NCBI RefSeq assembly: GCF_019578655.1
Contig: NC_063258.1
Location: forward strand, 8,684,802 to 8,748,801
Length of the DNA stretch: 64,000 bases
DNA from: Ricinus communis
Taxonomy: Eukaryota > Streptophyta > Magnoliopsida > Malpighiales > Euphorbiaceae
Reading direction: 5' to 3'
The notes under the pieces are model-generated. The model did no database searches. It saw only the letters and a program-made list of their open reading frames with translations, and had not been told where the DNA came from. Of the stretch, positions 21,979-34,300 are shown one piece after another. A program made the translations under genes and the position numbers. Numbering within the stretch: position 1 is the first letter of the stretch; every line of letters starts with the position of its first letter.

Positions 21979-23085
21979 TGATGCGCATATGCTTATGCAA
22001 TTACAACTAAGGCAATGAACCTATAGATGTAGCCTAGCACAATGACAAGTATTAAGAATATCGTATCCCTCGGAAAAGTGAAATCTTAGAGTTACTACTT
22101 CCTTCCTTGTTATCTAGTCTAAAATTAATAATGGAGGTTTCTAGATTTACTAAAAACTAAATTCTAAGTGTAATGCGAGAATGAATGAGCAAAGAGAATA
22201 AGCAAGACAAGAAATCAAATCCAAAGAGGACCTAGACTAGCTGGCTATCAAACAAAAGATAATAGATTATTGAGTCCGATTATGGTACCCGTGGAAAGAT
22301 TCTAAACTGAATTTGTTTCCCTCTCGAGACAACATAATTCCTAAACCTAAGAACCTAAAGTAAGAATCTCTTCCTAACCATTGATTATTAAGTAAGCCCT
22401 AAGTTTTAATCCACCTCTATTAAGCTTTGTTAATTCTTAATCCGACAAATTAATTAACCTTACCTCTAAGTGAAAATTAACCTGTGCTTGCAAATAAATT
22501 TCTGAACACGATTACAATTTCTCAATTGCTAAAAGAATTCTATAAATAGTAATCAATACAAACAATTTTACGAAAATTAGATTTATATTATTAATTGCAA
22601 AAAGAATACAAGAAATGAAACTCAAACAATCTCAATAATTCAGTACAAAAAAGCCAACAGAGCAAGGAACCCTAATGGGTTTAATCAATCTAGTTACACA
22701 TGTTCATGTCTAAAGCAAATAGAAATTCAATTACGATGAAAGAACAAAGAAATTGAAACATATACTCCCTTTTCCTATAATTGGATGAATAGCTTAAAGC
22801 CTTGATATACGCTATAGTTCATCTCTAGAATTGCTTCTTAATTTGGTTCAAAACTCCTCCTCAATCTTCAATCCAAAATCCAGATCACGAATCTAACATT
22901 CCAGGGTGGAATCAGTTTCTTGGAAGCCCTTTAAAAAGCCTGAAAACACATCTAGCTAAATTACAACAGAAGATCAAAAATCAAAATTGTGGATCCGGAA
23001 CTCTCTTTTCTCTTTCTGGCTCGTTCCTTTTATTCATTGCGTAAATACGAGCATAAGGGTTTTCAGAATTAATCGTACTCTAATA
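21979..23085 (-). repeat. 5' LTR of element C (family LTR-3), U3 truncated
   Basis: From TGATGCGCATATGC next to the primer site, it follows the LTR of element B (24446-25991) in reverse, with TAGCACAATGACAAGTATT and TTGATTGGCAAC-type words. It ends without the LTR start or the GC-rich block, running into RNase H sequence near 23085. The exact junction is uncertain by a few tens of bases. Confidence 0.7.
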
Positions 23086-24445
23086 AGATTTGAACTTATC
23101 AAATGCAAAAACAATAGTTATAAGCTCCTTTTCAGTGGTGGCGTAGTGCTCCTAGGCATCAGTTAATGTCTTGCTAGCATAGTAGATTGGTTGGAACTTC
23201 TTATCTCTACTCTATCCTAAAATAGCTCCAATTGCAAAATCACTAGCATTATACATAAGCTCAAACGGCAGCTCCCAATTAGGTGAAACCATAATCGAAG
23301 CAGTGGTTGGTTTCTACTTCAACAACTCAAAGGCCTGCAAACAATCATAAGAAAATACAGAAGGTACATCCTTTACAAGCAATTGAGTTAAAGGTCTAGC
23401 AATTTTAGAGAAGTTCTTAATAAACCTCCTATAGAAACCCGCACGCCCTAAGAAGCTCCTAACAGCCTTAACTGAACTAGGTGGGGATAATTTAGCAATA
23501 GTATCCACCTTGGTCCTATCGACCTCCATCCCCTCATGTTAAATTTATGTCCCAGCATTATACCTTCCCTAACCATAAAATGACACTTTTCCCAATTAAG
23601 AACTAGGTTAGCATCCACACAACACTCAAGCACGTGTTCTAGATTATATAAACAATGAGTAAAAGAGTTACCAAATATAGAAAAATCATCCATAAGGACC
23701 TCCATGGATTCCTCAATCATATCGTGCAAGATCGCCATCATACACCTTTGAAAAGTTGCAGGTGCATTGCACATTTCGAATGGCATTGTCCTATAAGCAA
23801 ACGTACCATACGGGCAAGTGAAGGTTGTCTTCTCTTGGTCCTCAGGTGCAATGGGAATTTGGAAGTAACCTGAAAAACCATATAGAAAATAATAAAATAT
23901 ATGCCTAGACAACCTTTCCAATATTTGGTCAATAAAAGAAATGGGAAAATGGTACTTTCGAGTGGCATCATTTAGCCTCTTGTAATCTATACACACTCGA
24001 AAGCCTGTTACCATTCTAGTTGGTATAAGCTCGTCCTTCTCATTTTTAACCACAGTCATACCTCCCTTCTTGAGAACCACATACACAGGACTAAACCAAG
24101 AACTATCAGATATAGGGGAAATCAAACCTGCATCAAGAAGTTTAATTACCTCCTTTTTAACCACTTCCTTTATGTTCGAGTTCAGTCTGCACTGTGGTTG
24201 CACCACTGGCTTGTAACTATCCTCTATAAGGATCTTGTGTAAGCAGTAGCTAAGACTAATCTTAGGAATGTCAGCAATTTTCCAAGCAAACACCTTCTGG
24301 TACTTCCTAAAGGAGGCTAAAGTCATCTCCTTCTCCTCGAGTGTCAAGTCCGCTGCTAAAATGACTGGCAACCTATGGTCCTCATCCAGACATGCATAGT
24401 TGAGATGCTTTGGCAGCTATTTCAACTCAAGGCCTGGTGGTTCCT
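23086..24445 (-). pseudogene. Athila pol fragment: pre-RT, reverse transcriptase, start of RNase H
   Basis: The minus-strand frame 24371-23448 (307 codons) gives VILAADLTLEEKEM, the RT N-terminus with KKEVIKLLDAGLISPISDS, the KKGGMTVVKNEKDELIPTR segment typical of Athila, and FRVCIDYKRLNDATRK. Motif A reads YYFLYGFSGYFQ where FLDG is expected, so the first catalytic Asp is Tyr. Motif C keeps LMDDFSIFG. A shift near 23540 leads to VKAVRSFLGRAGFYRRFIKN and then RNase H (YASKTLT, TTEKELI.IVFAFDKF) to 23087. LTR-3 of element B begins immediately upstream at 24446. Not functional. Confidence 0.9.
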
Positions 24446-25991
24446 TGATATGCATATTTTTACACATGTTTGCTTACATATTATTATGCATTTTCTTAGC
24501 ATCTATTGTGTTTCTATTCCAAGATCACTCGTGTTTTATGTTCTTTTGTATTTCAGGAGATTTTATAGGTCCATCATCGGTGGTTGAGCAATTTTAGATC
24601 AATTTCGGGTGAAAATGGATGTAATCAGAAGCGTTTGACCTTAGGTTGACTTTTGGGAAGTCAACACGGCCCGTACTAAAGCCCGTATAAAAAATCCAAG
24701 GCTGTGTAGCTTAAACACCTTGAAGCAACACAATTCCCGAGGGTAACACACCTTAGAGCATGGCCCTTATTGGTTAACACAGGCCAAAACACGCTCATGC
24801 TAGGATCAAAAGCATGGCCGTATCTGTGACACAGGTCAGAACACACCCTTGCTCGATTCAGTTCATTCTGTCATTTGGAGACCAGCATGGCCTGAGCACG
24901 GGCTAACACATGCCTGTATTTACTTATAATATAAATTGAATGACTCAATAAGAGAAAAGAGAGTTTTGAATCGGCCGTTTTGGACTCTTCATCTTCCTTT
25001 GTATTTTTTCTAGACGCGTTTCATGCATTTTTAAAGCGGCTTCCAAGAGACTGATTCCACCTTTTAACGTCAGATTCGTGATTCTTGGGATTCAATTGAA
25101 GATTGAAGAGGAGTTTTGGAGCAAATCAAGAGGCAATTCTGGAGAGCAACTGTAGTGTAGATCAAGACTTTGAGTTGTTCATCTAATTCGAGGAAAAAAG
25201 GTGTATATGTTTCAATTTCTTTATTCTTTCATTGTAATTGAATTCCTATTTGTTTTAGACATGGACATGTGTAGCTAGATTGATTGAACCCATTAGGCTT
25301 CCTTGCTATGTTGGGTTTATACTGAATTGGTAAGATTGTTTGAGTTTCCTTTCTTGTATTCTTTTTGTAATTAATAATATAAATCTAGTTTTTGTTACAT
25401 TGATTACATTAATTACTATTCATAGAATTCTTTTAGCAGTTGAGAAATTCTGATTGAGTTTGGAAATTTAATTACAAGAATAGGTTAATTTTCACTTAGA
25501 GGTAAGGTTAATGAATTTGCCGGATTAAGAATTAAAAAAGCTTAATTAGACGTGGATTAAAGCTTAAGGCTAACTTAATAATCAATCTTTAGGAAGACAT
25601 TCCAACTTTAGGTTCTTAGGTTGAGGAATTTGGTTGTCTCGAGAGGAAAACCGAATTCAATTTAGAATCCGTCAACGGGTAGCATAATCGGACTCAACAA
25701 TTTGTTATCCTTTGTTTGATTGCCAACTAGTCTAGGTCCTCTTTGGATCCACTTTCTTGTCTTGATTATTCTCTTTGCTCATTCATTCTCACACTATATT
25801 TAGAATTTAGTTTTTAGTCATTAGTAAATGTAGAAACCTTTATTATTAATTTTAGGCTAGATAATAATGAACGAAGTAGTAACTCTAAGATTTTACTTTC
25901 CTAAGGGATACAATATTTTAATACTTGTCGTTGTGCTAGGCTGCATCGATAGGTACACTATCTTAGTTGTAGTTGCATAAGCATCGCATCA
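24446..25991 (+). repeat. 5' LTR of element B (family LTR-3)
   Basis: TGATATGCATATTTTTACAC to GCATCGCATCA, about 1546 bp, followed at once by a tRNA-Asp-type primer site. It has the Athila LTR order: start, GC-rich block (about 24655-24910, more decayed here), TATA-like TATAATATAAATT near 24924-24936, and the shared 3' words CTGCATCGATAGGTACACT. It begins inside the pol fragment of C. The 3' LTR is missing, so a target duplication cannot be tested. Confidence 0.88.
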
Positions 25992-26053
25992 AGTTTTTGG
26001 CGTTGTTGCTGGGGACTTTGTTTGAAAACTAGAGTGAACTTTGCTATTTGTTA
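25992..26053 (+). other. Primer-binding site and leader of element B
   Basis: AGTTTTTGGCGTTGTTGCTG then GGGA. The 18 bases from 25998 match the expected tRNA-Asp complement TGGCGCCGTTGCCGGGGA except at two positions. The shared leader GTTTGAAAACTAGAGTGAA starts at 26020. Confidence 0.85.
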
Positions 26054-26154
26054 CTTCAGTCATTTTTCTTTTCTGCTTTTGTAATTACTTTGCATTTAGT
26101 TATTCATTCATTTATTTTTTTAGGTTTTGCTGCCTTGTTCATTTCAGGTAGTTT

Positions 26155-27675
26155 ATGACCAGGAGTTCTAATCCTGTACCAGTAGACCCTCTACTCGAAC
26201 CAGAGCGATGCCTCAAGCAGCTGAGGAAGCGATTAGACACGGAGGAGGAGCATATTGAGATTCCTGTCCATACACTAGTAAATGTGGGAGAGGGCAGTAA
26301 CAACATCATTGAAGCAAAAAGGATGATGTACGAGTTTGCTAGACCTTCCCTGGAGGGGATGCACACCAGTGTAATGAGGGTACATGTTGCAGCAAATAAT
26401 TTTGAAATTAAGCCAAATGTCATTAAGATGGTGCAGCAGAGTGTACAGTTTGGGGGCTTGCCCAGTGAAGATCCTAATGCCCACATCACGAACTTCTTAG
26501 AGATTTATGATACGTTCAAGATAAATGGAACTACCGATGATACCATTTGGCTTAGGCTGTTTCCATTTTCCTTGAGGGATAGAGCAAAGAGATGGCTATA
26601 GTCCTTACCAGCCAACACTATCACCACTTGGAGTTCTTTGGTTGAGAAATTTCCTTATAAGTACTTTCCTCCTACTAAGACTGCAAAGATGCGTAATAAT
26701 AGTTCTTCTTTTATGCAGTTTGATGATGAGAGCATGTATGATGCATAGGAGAGGTACAAGGACTTGTTGAGATGTCGCCCACACCATGGTTTGCCATTAT
26801 GGATGCAGGTGCAGACTTTTTACAAAGGATTGAACTCAGCTACGAGGCAGATGGTAAATGCAGCTGTAGGTGGGGCCGTCAATAGTAAACGCCAGAACAG
26901 GCCCAAAACTTAATTAAGGAGATGGCCATGAACACATATCAATGGCAGTCTTCTAAGAGTAGGCCAAGACGACAAGGAGCAGTGAACCAGGTAGATTCTA
27001 CATCAGCCTTAGCAGCTTAGGTGGAGCTTTTGGCTAAGAAGATCGACCAGCTCGAGATGCCAGTCCATGCAGTACAGCTTGGCTCTGAGTTTTGTGGTGG
27101 CCCACACTATAGTGCAAACTATAATGCATGAGGTATGTTTGCTTCTTCTTCATCTTCTTTTGCTGATCTTGAACAGGTTGATTATATAGGAACTGCACCC
27201 AGGCAGTAGAATAACCCGTACAATAATATATACAACCCAAGGTGGAGAAACTGTCCCAACTTTGGGTGCGAAATAACAACTCCAGTGTCCACTAGAACTT
27301 TAGCAGTTACACCAGCAGCAATCCTAACAGCAAATTGTTCTCCCTCAACTACCTCAAAACCAGGAGAAGAAGCCCAATTTAGAGAAGTTGATGATGAAGT
27401 TCGTGTCCACTTCAAAGAACAAGTTTCAGTAGACGGACACAACTCTTAGAAATCAACAAGCCTCCATACCGAATTTGGAGAATCAAATAGGCTAGATTTC
27501 TAAGATGCAGGCTGAGAGACAGCCAGGGACGCTTCCCAGTACCACAGAGTTAAACTCGAGGGAGCATGTCAAGGCTATCACCTTAAGATTAGGTAAGTAG
27601 TTAGCTAGTTCTTTACCTATGGTTGATGATGATGTTATTGTGCAGGATGAGCTAGCCAGTAAGGATTAGAGTCTG
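26155..27675 (+). pseudogene. Athila gag, element B, broken
   Basis: The start MTRSSNPVPVDPLLEPERC lies 164 bases after the LTR. The first 148 codons are open: a charged N-terminus, ARPSLEGMHTS, ANNFEIKPNVIKMVQQSVQF, the capsid-like [20 protein letters not shown] and [17 protein letters not shown], then a stop at 26599. The same frame continues with [26 protein letters not shown] and [20 protein letters not shown], then shifts near 26890. The zinc knuckle (about 27080-27120) reads SEFCGGPHYSANY: its first and last Cys are Ser and Tyr, so zinc binding is lost. The coiled-coil end (TTLRNQQASIPNLENQIG) and STTELNSREHVKAITLRLG follow. Confidence 0.87.
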
Positions 27676-28560
27676 AGATGACAGAGCCTGTGCGACCAGA
27701 GGAAAAGAAGAAGAGTCTTGTGAGGGAATACTATCTTCTAATTCCATATCCTGCCAGGTTGAAGCAAGAACAGATTGATCAGCAGTTTGGTAAGTTTTTG
27801 GATTTATTTAAGCAGTTGAGGATTAATGTACCTTTCGTTGAGGCTATATCGCAGATGCCCAAGTATGTAAGGTTCCTAAAAGAGATTCTAAGCAACAAGA
27901 GGAAGCTGGAGGACTTGGGACTGGTGACACTAAATTAGGAGTGCTCAGCCATTCTTCAAAATAAGCTGCTAGTAAAGAGGCGTGATTTAGGGAGTTTCAC
28001 TGTTCCTTGTATTATTGGTGATTTGCATATTAGTGATGCTTTAGCTGATTTAGGAGCTAGCATCAATCTAATGCCTAGCAGTTTGTTTAAGAGATTAGGT
28101 TTAAGTAAGCCTAAACCTACTAGGATGAGCATACAATTAGCAGATAGGACTATGAAATATCCTAGGGGAATAGTTAAAGATGTACTTGTTAATGTAGACA
28201 AGAATGCCTACTTTTTTTGAAACATTTCCAGTTGTTATATTTCCTGTTGATTTTGTTATTATGGATATAGAGGGTGAGAGTAGCGTGCCATTAATTCTAG
28301 GTAGACCTTTCCTTGCAACATCTATAGTTGTTATAGATCTGTGTGATGGGAAGTTACAGCTAAGAGTAGGTGACGAGACTGTTACTTTTGACCTTAGCAC
28401 TTCTATGAGACATTCACTTGACCATGATGATACTCTATATTTTATGGATGTTTTAGATGATATTATGGAGTCTCAATTGCAAGAGATATTACTTGATGAT
28501 CCTTTACAGGTAGCATTACAGGCTGGAGATGAGGAGGAGTTGTCCGACTAGGATGTATTG
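27676..28560 (+). pseudogene. Athila protease and linker, element B
   Basis: PYPARLKQEQIDQQFGKFLD and IPLVEAISQMPKYVRFLKEI-type text precedes the protease. The active site sits in ISDALADLGASINLMPSSLF (near 28030-28085), where Athila uses D-L-G-A-S. A frameshift near 28200 separates it from FPVDFVIMDIEGESSVPLIL, then GRPFLATS and DGKLQLRVGDETVTFDLSTS, the second half of the fold and the start of the linker to RT. The linker ends with LQEILLDDPLQVALQAGDEE. The protease halves are each well kept, but the frame is broken and a stop follows at 28551. Confidence 0.87.
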
Positions 28561-29420
28561 AAACAACTTGCTTGTTTGCTGGCTAGTGAGCCCAACAAGT
28601 CTGCTAACCATTTTGTTGATATTGATAGGTCAGGGGTGCAGAAATTGAGACCTTCACTTGAGGGGCCACTAGCCCTAGAGTTGAAAGAGCTACTTAGCAC
28701 TTAACCTATGCCTATCTAGATAAGGCAGAGAAGCTGCCAGTGATCATTGCAGTTGATTTGACTCTTGAGGAGAGGGAGATGAGTTTGGCTTCTCTCAGGA
28801 AGTATCCCGAGGCCTTTGCATACAAGATTGTAGACATTCATGGAATCAACCCCAACTATGGTTTGTAAAAGATCCTAATGGAGGATAGTTAAGAAGGAGG
28901 TAATTAACCTTTTAGATGTAGGTTTACTTACAGGAGGATGCCATTCAATTTGTGCAATGCACTTGCTACTTTCTAGAGGGGTATGATGGCGATCTTCCAT
29001 GACATGATTGAAGAGTCCATGGAGGTGTTCACGGATGATTTTTGGTATTTGGTAACTCTTTCTCCTATTGTTTGCTTAACTTAGAGCGTATGCTTGCATG
29101 CTGTGTAGAAACTAACCTTGTGCTTAATTGGGAAAAGTGTTATTTTATGGTGAGAGAAGGTATTGTGCTAGGGCTTAAGATTTCACATGTAGGGATGGAG
29201 GTAGATAAAGCTACGGTGGAGACCATTGCTAAGTTACCACCCCTTAGCTCGGTTAAGGCTGTTAGGAGTTTCCTTGGTCATACAAGTTTTTATAGAAGGT
29301 ACATTGAGGACTTTTCTAAGATTGGTAGACCTTTGACTCAGTTGCTTGTAAAATATGTTCCATTTATATTTTCTGATGACTGTTTGCAGGCTTTGAGTTA
29401 CTTAAAGAGAAGCTAACTAC
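28561..29420 (+). pseudogene. Athila reverse transcriptase with internal deletion, element B
   Basis: AVDLTLEEREMSLASLRKYP and IVDIHGINPNYG mark the start of RT. The text then jumps from ILMEDS-stop-EGGN, LLDVGL to the equivalent of MPF.LCNA.ATF. About 270 bp that carry the first palm segments, including motif A, are missing relative to C. MIEESMEVFTDDF keeps the two Asp of motif C. LNWEKCYFMVREGIVLGLKI and SSVKAVRSFLGHTSFYRRYI (29042-29416, one open frame) form the thumb. Cannot polymerise DNA. Confidence 0.87.
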
Positions 29421-29830
29421 AGCTTTTATTATGGTTTCACCTAATTGGGGGCTGCTTTTTGAGCTAATATGTCATGCTAGTGATTTTGCAGTTGTAGCTA
29501 TTTTAGGATAGAGGATTGACAATAAGTTCCAACCAATTTATTATGCTAGCAAGACATTGATAGATGCCCACGAGCACTATACCACTACTGAGAAGTAGTT
29601 GCTTGACGTGGTATACGCTTTCGACAAGTTTTACTCATACTTGGTGCTATCCAAGACCGTGGTCTACACAGATCATTCGGCATTGAGGTACTTGTTTACA
29701 AAGCATGATGCTAAGCCGAGACTCATTTGTTGGATTTTGCTTTTGCAGGATTTTGACATTGAGATCAAGGATAAGAAGGGTGCGGAGACTTGTCCGCAGA
29801 TCACCTTTCGAGATTGGAGAACCCAAGCCT
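29421..29830 (+). pseudogene. Athila RNase H region, element B
   Basis: SPNWGLLFELICHASDFAV is followed by a stop, then FQPIYYASKTLIDAHEHYTT, a stop in [21 protein letters not shown], then [20 protein letters not shown] and [12 protein letters not shown]. These match the RNase H fold of Ty3/gypsy Pol, including the D of TDHSAL. At least three stops disrupt it. Confidence 0.85.
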
Positions 29831-30174
29831 AGATGCACTTGATGAGAGGGCTATTGATGATAGTTTTCCGGATGAGTACTTGTGCTCTATTCAGGTATCT
29901 TTGGATGTCCCTTGGCTTTCCGATTTTTCAAATTACTTGATTGCAAAGGTCTTACCAAAGGGTATGATTTGAAGTACTACATTTGGGAAGGCCCTTTTCT
30001 GTTTTGAGTATGTGCAAACCAGATGATTCGGCGATGCGTGTATGGGGAGGAGATCCTCCAGATTTTGAGGCATTGCCATGAGGGACCTACAAGAGGTCAT
30101 CAAGCAGCTAACCACATTGCTAGGAAGGTTCTTCATACTGGATTCTATTTGCCGACCATCTTTCGGGATGCTAG
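29831..30174 (+). pseudogene. Athila integrase N-terminus, truncated, element B
   Basis: [20 protein letters not shown] (29790 on) is the RNase H to integrase bridge. RRCVYGEEILQILRHCHEGP, TRGHQAANHIARKVL and HTGFYLPTIFRDA give the H-H half of the HHCC zinc-binding domain. The Cys pair and the whole catalytic core are absent. Near 30174 the element ends abruptly in R (GAACAACTCTTGTAG), so B has lost its 3' part and 3' LTR. Confidence 0.85.
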
Positions 30175-30690
30175 AGAACAACTCTTGTAGTCCCAAATTT
30201 TTGAGTTAGCTTAACACAAATAAGGGAGAATTTGTCTAGGCCTATCTAATAATATTTTGAGCTAAATTTTTTCATTATATGTGGCTGAAACATCAAAATG
30301 CTCATGTTGCTGCTTGATAAGTTCGCAAAGTTCTTAAAAGAACCGATAACTTGATTTCCCACAAGTTATTACACTGAAATAATAAGCTAACTTGCCCCAG
30401 TTAGCATGCAGTTTTTATACTTTGAAGCCCTCATTCCATAAGAAAAAGAGACTAAAAGATAAATTTGAATAAATAAATAAAAAAAAATGAATAAACTAAA
30501 TTCAAATCAAGAACCATAGAGTAGTTGACTAGGCAACAACTCTCATGATCCTAAGTTTCATGAGCCAACTTAGTAAAAATAAGGGAAGATTAGCATGGCC
30601 CTACCTACAGTTGGATTAATTGAAAACAACATGATTTCTCCCTTACGCGCAAGGATTTACGTCTCCTCCTGCTTGATTATTTAGGAATCA
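30175..30690 (+). repeat. R repeat, forward; paralog of A's unoccupied target site
   Basis: Forward R with dyad AGTTGACTAGGCAAC near 30521 and TTTTTATACTTTGAAGCC near 30412. Read in reverse it matches 2698-2855 joined to 9152 onward, including a shared private deletion (GGATTAATTG next to CCTACCTA). It shows the site of element A without the element. No gene. Confidence 0.7.
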
Positions 30691-31392
30691 TGAGAACACG
30701 ATTGACAAGTTTGACCGATAGCCGTGACTTGATGATTAAACAGCACGAGATGCAAATCCACATTCGTAAAGGAGAAATCATGCTGCTTTCGATCAATACA
30801 AGCGAGAATGCAGATGTTTTGATGTTTAAGAGGCATAAAATGAAGTAAATTGGGCCAGAGTGAGATTAGATACGCTCATGTGAAATTCCCTTTGTTTCAG
30901 TTAAGGAATCATGGGAACACAATTGACAAGCATCACTAGTGGCATTGTTGCATGACTTGATGATCAAGCAGGACAGGATGCAAATCCAAGCGTATGATGG
31001 AGAAATCATGTTTCTTTCGAGTAATCTAAGTGAGAATGTACACATTTTCATGTTTGGGACACATATAATGATGTAATTTGGGCCGGGGTGTTATTACGTA
31101 AACCTATAGGGATTTTCTATTGTTTTCATTAAGCTGGCTCATAAAACTTGAGACTATGAGTTTTTGGCTAGTCAACTCCTCTCTAATTTTTTATTTGACT
31201 TTAGTTTATTCATCTTTATTTATTTATTTATTCATATTTAGCTTCTAGTTTTTTTCTTCTTATGGATGAGGGCTTTTACACTATGAAAACCGCATGCAAC
31301 CAAATATTTGAGATTAGTGAGCATATTATTTTAGTTTCTTACCTTGGGGATAAATAAGTTATAGGTTATTTCAAGCCTTTGTGGACTTATGA
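30691..31392 (-). repeat. R repeat, reverse orientation
   Basis: Begins at the fold-back TTATTTAGGAATCATG and carries two partial R copies: dyad relic TGGCTAGTCAACTCCTCTC near 31167 and TATGAAAACCGCATGC near 31282. It turns forward again near 31393 (GGGCATACCTAATAATACC). No gene. Confidence 0.65.
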
Positions 31393-34300
31393 AGACTAGT
31401 ATGGGCATACCTAATAATACCCCCGCCCAAATGACATAATTATATGCATCGCAAACATCAGAATGTATGCATTCCCTTGGATTAATTGAAAGCAACATGA
31501 TTTCTCTCTTAGAAAGACCAAAGAAGCTAAATTGGAGCATATGAAGACTTTAGGCCAAACTTGGCTTATGTTATGAGGCCTATCTACATGTCTTACGTAA
31601 ATTAGGATTTTATGGCTTATTTTGGCGGCCACACATGTATTTTAACCTAATTGGGACTTTAATTTAGTTACCTTTTTAGTCAGGAAGGTTATCTTTATCC
31701 TAAATGGGATGTAAATCCTTTTTAGTTAAGATTCAGGGTTTTCTAAGGCCTATATATGGGAAGTACGAATTTTGATGTATAAAATTAAGTTGAATTGAAT
31801 GATAATTGGTCATTAAACCTAAAAGCTGTTTTGCTTTTGTCTTTTTGTTCTTGTGTAAAATGCATGCTTAAGAAACATTCAAATAGATTGATCATCTTCT
31901 TATGAAGTTATATGTGTGGATTTATGTCTCATCCTGCTTAATCATTAAGCTAAGCCCCAATATCACTGGTCAAGCTTGTTAATTGTGTTCCGATGATTTT
32001 TTACACTAATCCTTGTATCATCAAGACTCATCAGGCCTAGAGTAATAAGAAATGATCGAGATCTTAATGGTGCAAATCATTAATCAAAATATTTGGGTGT
32101 GCCTCAATTTTTATCATTCCGTCTTTCCTCCAAAAGATTCGTCCATGATATTAGGAGAATCATACTAATACTCGATTAACTAATTGTCTTTCTTTGCATT
32201 TGTCCAAGCATTAGATTGTGCTTATTATTGTCGCTTTCTCATGTGCTTTCACTCAACACTCATGTTCATGCTTATCAAATAAAATAAAACCATCATACTA
32301 AACAGAGATTAGAAAGAGACAAAAAAGAAATGAACAAAATGAGAACATAGGTAAGATTTTAGATCCAATATGGAAATAAATCACAAAGTCTTTGTTCTTT
32401 TTTGTATGACTAAGCGTAGGTATCAAATCAAATTGACTTAGGTACAAGGGTAGATAAAGAACATAAAAGAACGGAAGGGTGTGAGGGATAAGTCTACAAA
32501 GTTCTTTAAAGAACTCATAACTTGATTTTTGGCAAGGTAGAAAACTGAAATAATAGGTTCTCTAGCCTCAAGTATTTGGTTGCATGCAGCTTTTATAGTG
32601 TGAAAGACCTCATTTGATAAGAAGAAGAAACTAGAAGCTAAATATGAAAAATATAAATAAAGCAAGATGAATAAACTAAAGTCAAATCAAGAATGAGAGA
32701 GGAGTTTACTGGGCATCAACTCTTGCAGTCTCAAATTTTATGAGCCAGCTTAATAAAAATAAGGGTAAATTCGTGTGGGCCTAACTAAAAACACTCCAAC
32801 CCAAATTACTTCATTATATGCATTTTAAACATCAAAGTGCTCGAATTTTGTCTTGTATTACAATTGCATTAATTGAAAACATTAAAGCATCCATGCGTGT
32901 GACTTAAACACGACTGTTGAGAAAAGGCTCATGGAAGCAGCAATTATAGGCACTAATCCAATACTTGGACAAATGCAAAGAAAGAGAATTAGTTGATCGA
33001 GTATTGATATCATTCTTCGAATAATCGCAAACCAATATTATGGAGGAAATAGGGGACGATGAGAATTGAGGCATGCCTAAATATTCTGATTCAGGATTTG
33101 CATTATTGAGATCTCCACCATTCTTTATTCCTTTAGGCACGAGGACACCTAATGATACAAGGATTGCCATAAGGAATCATGGGAATGCAATTGACAATCT
33201 TGACCGATGGCATTAGGTCTTAACTTGACATCGGGACATAATTTCCACGCGTGTAAGGGAGAAATCGTGTTGCTTTTGATTAATCCAAGCACGAATGAGC
33301 GTGTTTTGATGTTTGGGAGGCATATAATGAAGTATATTGGGCCGAAGTATTATTAGGTATGCCCATGTTAGTTTTTCCTTATTTTCGTTAAGAAATTATA
33401 GGAAAGCAATTGACAATCTCAGGCTGTGGCATTAGGATGTGACTTGATGATCAAGCAACACCAGATGCCCCAATGACTTTAGTCAAGCTTGTAAAAGCCC
33501 TCATTCCATAAGAAGAAGAAACTAAAAGCTAAATATGAAAAAAATAAATAAAGAAAGATGAATAAACTAAAGTTATATCAAGGACAAGCTTAACAAAAAT
33601 AAGGAAAAATCTGCATGGGCCTACCTAATAATATTCTGACCCAAACTACTTCATTATAAGTGTACCAAACATCAAAAAGCTCACATTCCCACTTCTATTC
33701 GCTTAGGTTTATTGAAAATATCATGATTTCCCCTTTACGAGAGTGGATTCATGTCTCATCCTGTTTAATCATCAAGCTAATCCCTAATGCCACCAGTCAA
33801 GCTTCTCAATTGCATTCTCATGATTCCTTATGCCAATCCTTGTGTCATTAGAAGTCCTTGTGCCTAGAGGAACAAGAAATGATGGAGATCCTAATGGTGC
33901 AAATAATGAATAAGAATATCTAGACGTGTATTGATTCTCGGCGTTCCTCTTTCCTCCAAAAGATTTGTTTATGATCATTCGAAGAATGATATCAATACTC
34001 AATCAACTAATTTTCTTTCTTTACATTTTGTTCAAACATTAGATCAGTCCCTATGATTGTTTCTTCCACGCGCTTTAACTCAGCATTAATGTTTATGCTC
34101 GCCAAATAAAAGCAAACCATCATAGAAGACATAGATTAGAAAGAGAGGAACTAAATAAAAGAACAAATGAGAACATAGGTAGGATTTCAGATTCGATAAG
34201 CAAACCATCATACAAGACATAGATTTCAAATCGTAAGCTCTTTATTCTCTTCTTGGCTAAGCATAAGGATCAAATCAAATTGATCTAAACAAAAGGGAGG

